Shown here: piece by piece, positions 4,848 through 8,734 of the stretch
Layout of the letters: each line of letters begins with the position of its first letter
Numbering within the stretch: position 1 is the stretch's first letter
DNA from: Desulfobulbaceae bacterium UBA5123
GTDB lineage: Bacteria > Desulfobacterota > Desulfobulbia > Desulfobulbales > UBA5123
Length of the DNA stretch: 8,734 bases
Assembly (NCBI GenBank): GCA_002415465.1
Contig: DHYT01000135.1
Location: forward strand, 2,262 to 10,995
Direction: 5' to 3'
The notes under the pieces: model-generated
Told to the model about the DNA's origin: nothing
Databases searched by the model: none
What the model saw: the letters and a program-made list of their open reading frames with translations, nothing else
Made by a program: the position numbers and the translations under genes

Positions 4848-6938
4848 GTGCCGTTACCATTTAAAAAGACAAAACGCCCGGGCGCGCTCCGGCCACAAGG
4901 TGACGGACCGAGATGGGTCTGGTCGTGGACGCATGTCCATGCGGTTGTCTATCTCCTGTCGCTCTCTTTTCTGTTTACCCTGGGCATCGGCGGCCTGCTG
5001 TATATCTTCGTCACACTCGATATCCCCTCCATCGACAGTCTCAAGGAGTATCAGCCTCCGGTCGCCTCACGTCTTCTCGATGTCGATGGTGATGTTTTTG
5101 CCAGGGTATGCCTGCAGAATCGAACCCTCGTCTCCTTCGGCGCCATGCCGTCGCTGCTGCCGCAGGCCTTCGTCGCCGCCGAGGATGCCCGCTTTTACCA
5201 GCATGGCGGTGTCGACGCCTGGTCCATTGTCCGGGCGCTGGTCAACAACCTCCGCCGCGGCGAACGCGGACAGGGCGGCAGCACCATCACCCAGCAGGTG
5301 GCGCGTTCCTTGCTGCTCACCCCGGAAAAGACCTATACCCGCAAGTTGAAAGAGGCGATCCTCGCGTATCGCATCGATCAGGTGCTCACCAAGCAGGAGA
5401 TACTCCATCTCTATCTGAACCAGATATATCTCGGGGAGGGTGCTTATGGCGTGGCGGCGGCGGCGGAGACCTATTTCGGCAAACGGGTCGGTGAGCTGAA
5501 TCTGTCCGAGATTGCGATCCTGGCCGGACTTCCCCAGGCGCCCAGCCGGTATTCACCCCTCAAGCATTACCAGCGGGCCAAACGGCGGCAGGCATACGTG
5601 TTGAACCGGATGGCCGAGGAGGGGTTTGTGACCGCGGCCGTGGCCCGCAAGGCCTACCGCCATCCGCTCTTCTGGGCGCCGCCCGATCGTCCGCAGCCCG
5701 AAGAGCAGTATTATGTCCAGTACGTCCGTAACTATATGAAGAAATACGGTCGGGATGCGTTGACCGTCGGCGGTTACACCGTTCAGACCTCCCTTGACCG
5801 AAAACTGCAGAGGTCGGCGGTGAAGGCGGTTGGCGCGGGTCTCGACAACTGGGCGACCCGGCAAGGGGTTAAATCCAAAAAATCTCGTGCCCAGGCCGCC
5901 ATGATGGCGGTGGAGATCCCCTCCGGCAAGGTGCTGGCGATGGTCGGCGGCGAGGAGTTTGCCGCCAGCCAGTTTAACCGCGCCGTGCAGGCGCGCCGAC
6001 AGCCTGGCTCCGCCTTCAAGCCGATCGTTTTTGCGGCCGCCCTTGAGGTGGGGCTGACGCCCGGCACGCTCGTCGACGACACCCCCATGCGGCTCATCGG
6101 CAGTGGGCGGGGGAACCCGTGGGCGCCCCGCAACTTCGACGGCAAGTTTCTTGGTCCCACCAGCTTGCGCGACGGGCTCGTCTATTCACGCAATATCGTC
6201 ACCATCAAGCTCTTGCAGCATGTCGGGATCGCCCGGGTCGTCGAGCTTGCCAGAAACCTTGGCATCAGTTCCCCCCTGTCCCCCAACCTTTCACTGGCGT
6301 TGGGCTCCTCCGGGGTGTCGCTTGAGGAGATTACCGGGGCCTATGCGACCCTGGGCAACGGCGGGCGGCTGGTGACGCCGGCGGTGGTGCTCAAGGTTTC
6401 CGACAGCAGCGGCCGGGTGCTCGAAAAGTATGAGCCAACGCCAAAACAGGTCCTTGATGCGCGGATCGCATATCAGGTGACCCATCTGATGCAGAGCGTC
6501 ATCACCGAGGGAACCGGCCGGGCGGCGCAGGGGCTCAGCGTGGCCGCGGCCGGCAAGACCGGCACCACCGATCGGAATCTGGACGCCTGGTTTGTCGGCT
6601 TTACCCCGGATATGGCGGTTGGGGTCTGGGTGGGGTTTGATCAGAATAAACCGTTGGGCGACGGGGAAACCGGCGGCCGGGCGGCAGCGCCGATCTGGAT
6701 CGATTTCATGCGGATGGCGGGTTCGCACCTGAAAAAGAGCGCCTTTGCGAACCCGGGCGGCATTGTTTTTGTGCCGGTGGGGCAATCGATTGCCGGGGAA
6801 TCCGGTGGGGGGGGCGTCTCCTGGGAGCCGTTCCGGCAGGAGCAGTTGCCCTGGCGTCAGGAAAATTCGCCGATTATCGGCAGGGCCGCGCAGCCTTCGA
6901 AAGAGTTGGGCAACGAGGGCGAGTTGCCGCCGGAGTGA
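4848..6938 (+). CDS. mrcA: Class A penicillin-binding protein (PBP1A family)
   Basis: A 696-residue bifunctional cell-wall enzyme that polymerises lipid II glycan chains and cross-links peptides in the periplasm. A cytoplasmic basic tail (1-28) and one membrane anchor (about 31-56) precede the GT51 transglycosylase. Its motifs are EDARFYQHGG (112-121, catalytic E112), GQGGSTITQQ (141-150), RKLKEAILAYRID (165-177, E169) and ILHLYLNQIYLG (185-196). The transpeptidase follows with SAFK (388-391, nucleophile S388), SRN (447-449) and KTGT (570-573). All catalytic residues are present. At 696 residues it is shorter than E. coli PBP1A (850), and the link between domains (about 240-345) leaves little room for the OB insertion. 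The tail (640-696) is Gly- then Pro/Gln-rich and looks disordered. The start is GTG 4848: an in-frame stop lies three codons upstream and no ATG is near, though no clear ribosome site precedes it. It converges with the CBS-ACT gene, nine bases away. Confidence 0.93.
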   Translation: MPLPFKKTKRPGALRPQGDGPRWVWSWTHVHAVVYLLSLSFLFTLGIGGLLYIFVTLDIPSIDSLKEYQPPVASRLLDVDGDVFARVCLQNRTLVSFGAMPSLLPQAFVAAEDARFYQHGGVDAWSIVRALVNNLRRGERGQGGSTITQQVARSLLLTPEKTYTRKLKEAILAYRIDQVLTKQEILHLYLNQIYLGEGAYGVAAAAETYFGKRVGELNLSEIAILAGLPQAPSRYSPLKHYQRAKRRQAYVLNRMAEEGFVTAAVARKAYRHPLFWAPPDRPQPEEQYYVQYVRNYMKKYGRDALTVGGYTVQTSLDRKLQRSAVKAVGAGLDNWATRQGVKSKKSRAQAAMMAVEIPSGKVLAMVGGEEFAASQFNRAVQARRQPGSAFKPIVFAAALEVGLTPGTLVDDTPMRLIGSGRGNPWAPRNFDGKFLGPTSLRDGLVYSRNIVTIKLLQHVGIARVVELARNLGISSPLSPNLSLALGSSGVSLEEITGAYATLGNGGRLVTPAVVLKVSDSSGRVLEKYEPTPKQVLDARIAYQVTHLMQSVITEGTGRAAQGLSVAAAGKTGTTDRNLDAWFVGFTPDMAVGVWVGFDQNKPLGDGETGGRAAAPIWIDFMRMAGSHLKKSAFANPGGIVFVPVGQSIAGESGGGGVSWEPFRQEQLPWRQENSPIIGRAAQPSKELGNEGELPPE

Positions 6939-6947
6939 TCCGGTGCT

Positions 6948-7634
6948 TTAACGGCTGCCTTTTCGGGGCAGGTTCTTCAGTTCGTCCTTGGCGTGGTAGA
7001 CCACCTCGAAGTTGTCGGCGAGGATCTGTGGAAGGGTGTCGGCGGTGGCCTGGTTTTCCGGCAGCACCCGCACCGCCACCTTTTTCTTGCCGGCCGGCGC
7101 GTCTTCGTACGAGGTGAGGATGCTGATCACCTGGGTCTTGTGCTGGCGCAGGGTTTCGATCAGCTTCGTCACCGAGCCGGGGGCGTCGTTGAGGTTGAGT
7201 ACGAACTGCACCGCGCCATCCTTAATGCCGGTGCTGTGGATGAAGGCGCGGAGGACGTCGGTTTCGCTTATCACCCCGGTCAGGCGGCCATCCTGGTCGG
7301 CCACCGGCAGGCCCGAGATCTTGCATTCGAGCATGATCAGGGCCGCCTTCTCCAGGGAGTCGTTACCGGAAAGGGTCATCGGGGTGGGGGTCATGACCTC
7401 GGTGACTTTCATCTCGGACATCATCCGATGCAGTTCGTGGATGTTCATGGAGGCGGCCTTTGAGGGGGACGCGTCCTTGACGTCGCGGTCGGTGATGATG
7501 CCGACCAGCATCCCGTCGGCGACAACGGGCAGGCGGCGGATATTGTTTTCCTGCATGATGCGCGTCACACGCATGAGCGATGCGTCTTCGTTAACGGTGA
7601 GGACGTCTTTGGCCATCCAGTCTTTGATCAGCAT
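6948..7634 (-). CDS. CBS-CBS-ACT domain protein (AcuB-like)
   Basis: A 228-residue cytoplasmic protein with two CBS domains and an ACT domain. CBS1 spans about 1-56 (MLIKDWMAKDVLTV, then IRRLPVVADGMLVGIITDRDV). CBS2 spans about 74-132 (KVTEVMTPTPMTL, then ISGLPVADQDGRLTGVISET). The paired domains usually bind adenosine nucleotides. The ACT-like part starts near 142 (VQFVLNLNDAPGSVTKLIET), a fold that often binds amino acids. The order matches AcuB-like proteins, whose exact role is poorly defined. I chose ATG 7634: a good promoter lies at 7726-7754, so the longer frame starting at 7787 would begin upstream of the transcript. A weak GGGG lies seven bases before the ATG. It ends nine bases from the PBP stop, with no clear terminator between. 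Domain call firm; ligand and target unknown. Confidence 0.9.
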   Translation of the reverse strand: MLIKDWMAKDVLTVNEDASLMRVTRIMQENNIRRLPVVADGMLVGIITDRDVKDASPSKAASMNIHELHRMMSEMKVTEVMTPTPMTLSGNDSLEKAALIMLECKISGLPVADQDGRLTGVISETDVLRAFIHSTGIKDGAVQFVLNLNDAPGSVTKLIETLRQHKTQVISILTSYEDAPAGKKKVAVRVLPENQATADTLPQILADNFEVVYHAKDELKNLPRKGSR

Positions 7635-7725
7635 GTGTTTTCCCCGATTGTCTTGTAACTGGCCGGATTTGTTCTGGTAATTGTAACGGCTGGGCGCCGC
7701 TTGGTCTGCGACTTCGCCACACGCC

Positions 7726-7754
7726 TTTATAAATGATTCCATCTCTTCTGGCAA
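7726..7754 (-). promoter_or_regulatory. Sigma70-type promoter for the CBS-ACT gene
   Basis: On the minus strand TTGCCA (7754-7749) and TATAAA (7731-7726) are 17 bases apart, each matching consensus at five of six positions. The predicted start near 7719 gives a leader of about 85 bases to ATG 7634. This promoter decides the start of the gene, because the upstream ATG at 7787 would not be transcribed from it. Confidence 0.6.
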
Positions 7755-7909
7755 GGTCTTGTCGGCCGGGTGGCCGCGCATGGACAAACCCCGCTCCGCG
7801 CCGGATGGGTTTTTTCCCTTGAATTATAGGGACGGATCGGTAAAGGAATGATGGTTTCCCGGTCCCTGTTCTTCTTGCCTCTTTTTATGTAATCACTACT
7901 ACGGTCAGT

Positions 7910-8734
7910 ATGTATCCGCCTCTCTCCGACACCGCCCTGCACGATCTGCTTGCGTATCTCGCCGGTGCGGACGATTTCGTCTTCCTGGAGACGACCAGGG
8001 CCAACAACGCCGATCATCAATCACTGCTTTTCCGTGAGCCGGTGGACCGGTTGCGTTTCCGGGCCGGCGACGACGTGGATGGTTTTTTCGGGCAGGTCGC
8101 CGCGCATCGGGGGCGTGGCCGTTATCTGGCCGGCTGGTTCGCCTATGAATTCGGCTATCACTTGGAGCCGGTGCTGGCCGGGTGCTTGCCAACGACCGGG
8201 CGGGAGGTGCTGGCCGAGCTGGGGGTGTATGCCGAGCCGCATGTCTATGACCACCAGCGCCAGTGTTTCAGCGGGGCCGGGCCGTGGCCTGGCGGCGGGC
8301 GCCGGGAGATGGGGTATCGCCTCGACAATCTCCGGCTCAATCAGGAGCGGGAAGAGTATCTTGCGGCCATCGCCCGCATCAAGCAATACATCGAGGCCGG
8401 GGACACCTATCAGGTCAACTTTACCTTGAAGCTCCTCTTTGATTTTGCCGGCTCGGCGGAGGCCTTTTACGAAGCCCTGCGGCGGAACCAGAGTGTGGCC
8501 CACGGCGCGTATCTGCGTCACGGCGACCGGCGGTTGCTGTCGTTTTCGCCGGAGCTGTTTTTCCGGAAGGACGGCGAGGTCTGCACGGTGCGGCCGATGA
8601 AGGGCACCGTCCGGCGCGGGCGGACCTGCGTGGAGGACGGGGCCAACGGGGCGTGGCTGCGCGGTGACATCAAGAATCGCAGTGAAAACGTGATGATCGT
8701 CGATCTCTTGCGCAACGATCTGGGGCGGGTGTGC
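7910..8734 (+). CDS. pabB: Aminodeoxychorismate synthase component I, N-terminal part (runs off right edge)
   Basis: Converts chorismate and ammonia or glutamine nitrogen to 4-amino-4-deoxychorismate, the precursor of p-aminobenzoate in folate synthesis. 275 residues are visible. Chorismate-binding motifs are AGDTYQVNFT (163-172), FSPELFF (212-218), RPMKGTVRRG (228-237) and KNRSENVMIVDLLRNDLGR (255-273). The lysine in MKGT (K231) is typical of PabB; anthranilate synthase (TrpE) has alanine there (PIAGT). The start is ATG 7910. No strong ribosome site is seen, and no other start codon lies just upstream in frame. The N-terminal region is short, as in Pab-type proteins. The C-terminus lies beyond the window, so fusion to a PabC-like lyase domain, common in such bacteria, cannot be tested. 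It is divergent from the CBS-ACT gene; the 275-base gap shows no convincing promoter for pabB. Confidence 0.92.
   Translation, partial: MYPPLSDTALHDLLAYLAGADDFVFLETTRANNADHQSLLFREPVDRLRFRAGDDVDGFFGQVAAHRGRGRYLAGWFAYEFGYHLEPVLAGCLPTTGREVLAELGVYAEPHVYDHQRQCFSGAGPWPGGGRREMGYRLDNLRLNQEREEYLAAIARIKQYIEAGDTYQVNFTLKLLFDFAGSAEAFYEALRRNQSVAHGAYLRHGDRRLLSFSPELFFRKDGEVCTVRPMKGTVRRGRTCVEDGANGAWLRGDIKNRSENVMIVDLLRNDLGRVC

Noticed and set aside
4642..4860. Minus-strand open frame of 72 codons in the divergent region
   Set aside because: No ribosome site or protein features, and it overlaps the rightward promoter.
6955..6971. CTGCC/GGCAG hairpin between the converging PBP and CBS-ACT genes
   Set aside because: Only a 5-bp stem, inside the CBS-ACT coding end, with no T-run on either strand.
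7829..7866. GGGAC/GTCCC pairing upstream of pabB as a riboswitch
   Set aside because: Only 5 bp across a 28-base loop, with no recognisable riboswitch core.
7910..8734. Anthranilate synthase component I (TrpE) or isochorismate synthase
   Set aside because: The PMKGT lysine at residue 231 points to aminodeoxychorismate synthase rather than the PIAGT of TrpE, and there are no trp genes nearby.

Overview
The window looks like ordinary chromosome from a GC-rich anaerobic bacterium, most likely in the Desulfobacterota (old Deltaproteobacteria). This is inferred from protein content: a c7-type triheme cytochrome beside NrfD and four-cluster Fe-S subunits, a long serine acetyltransferase, an AcuB-like CBS-ACT protein, and a MerR-type regulator with a cysteine-rich tail. 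No tRNA, rRNA, transposase, integrase or CRISPR array was seen.

Layout. 1-614 (-) is the N-terminal part of a serine O-acetyltransferase (cysE), running off the left edge. 615-846 is intergenic with short tandem repeats and a possible cysE promoter. 847-1110 (-) is a small ORF resembling the first half of an HDOD domain. 1111-1378 is non-coding and holds a large imperfect palindrome (1282-1352). 1379-1708 (-) is a MerR-family regulator. 1729-1826 holds two strong stem-loops. 4382-1834 (-) is a three-gene electron-transfer operon transcribed in the order Tat-exported four-cluster Fe-S protein, exported triheme c7-type cytochrome, NrfD membrane subunit. 4383-4847 is a divergent regulatory region. 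4848-6938 (+) is a class A penicillin-binding protein. 6948-7634 (-) is a CBS-CBS-ACT protein converging on it. 7910-8734 (+) is the start of pabB, running off the right edge.

How the genes work together. The Fe-S, cytochrome and NrfD proteins should form one membrane complex exchanging electrons between the quinone pool and periplasmic cytochromes. No molybdopterin or other catalytic subunit is present in the window. The MerR gene follows nrfD in the same direction behind terminator-like hairpins and is a candidate regulator. One of two candidate promoters in front of the Fe-S gene has the 19-bp spacer typical of MerR-activated promoters. The flanking genes are housekeeping: cysteine synthesis (cysE), cell-wall synthesis (class A PBP), folate synthesis (pabB), and a probable nucleotide/amino-acid sensing CBS-ACT protein.

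The most unusual points are the compact Fe-S/c7/NrfD module with a possible redox-sensing MerR partner, the 71-bp palindrome, and the truncated HDOD gene. All functional calls come from motif recognition by eye; no database search was run.
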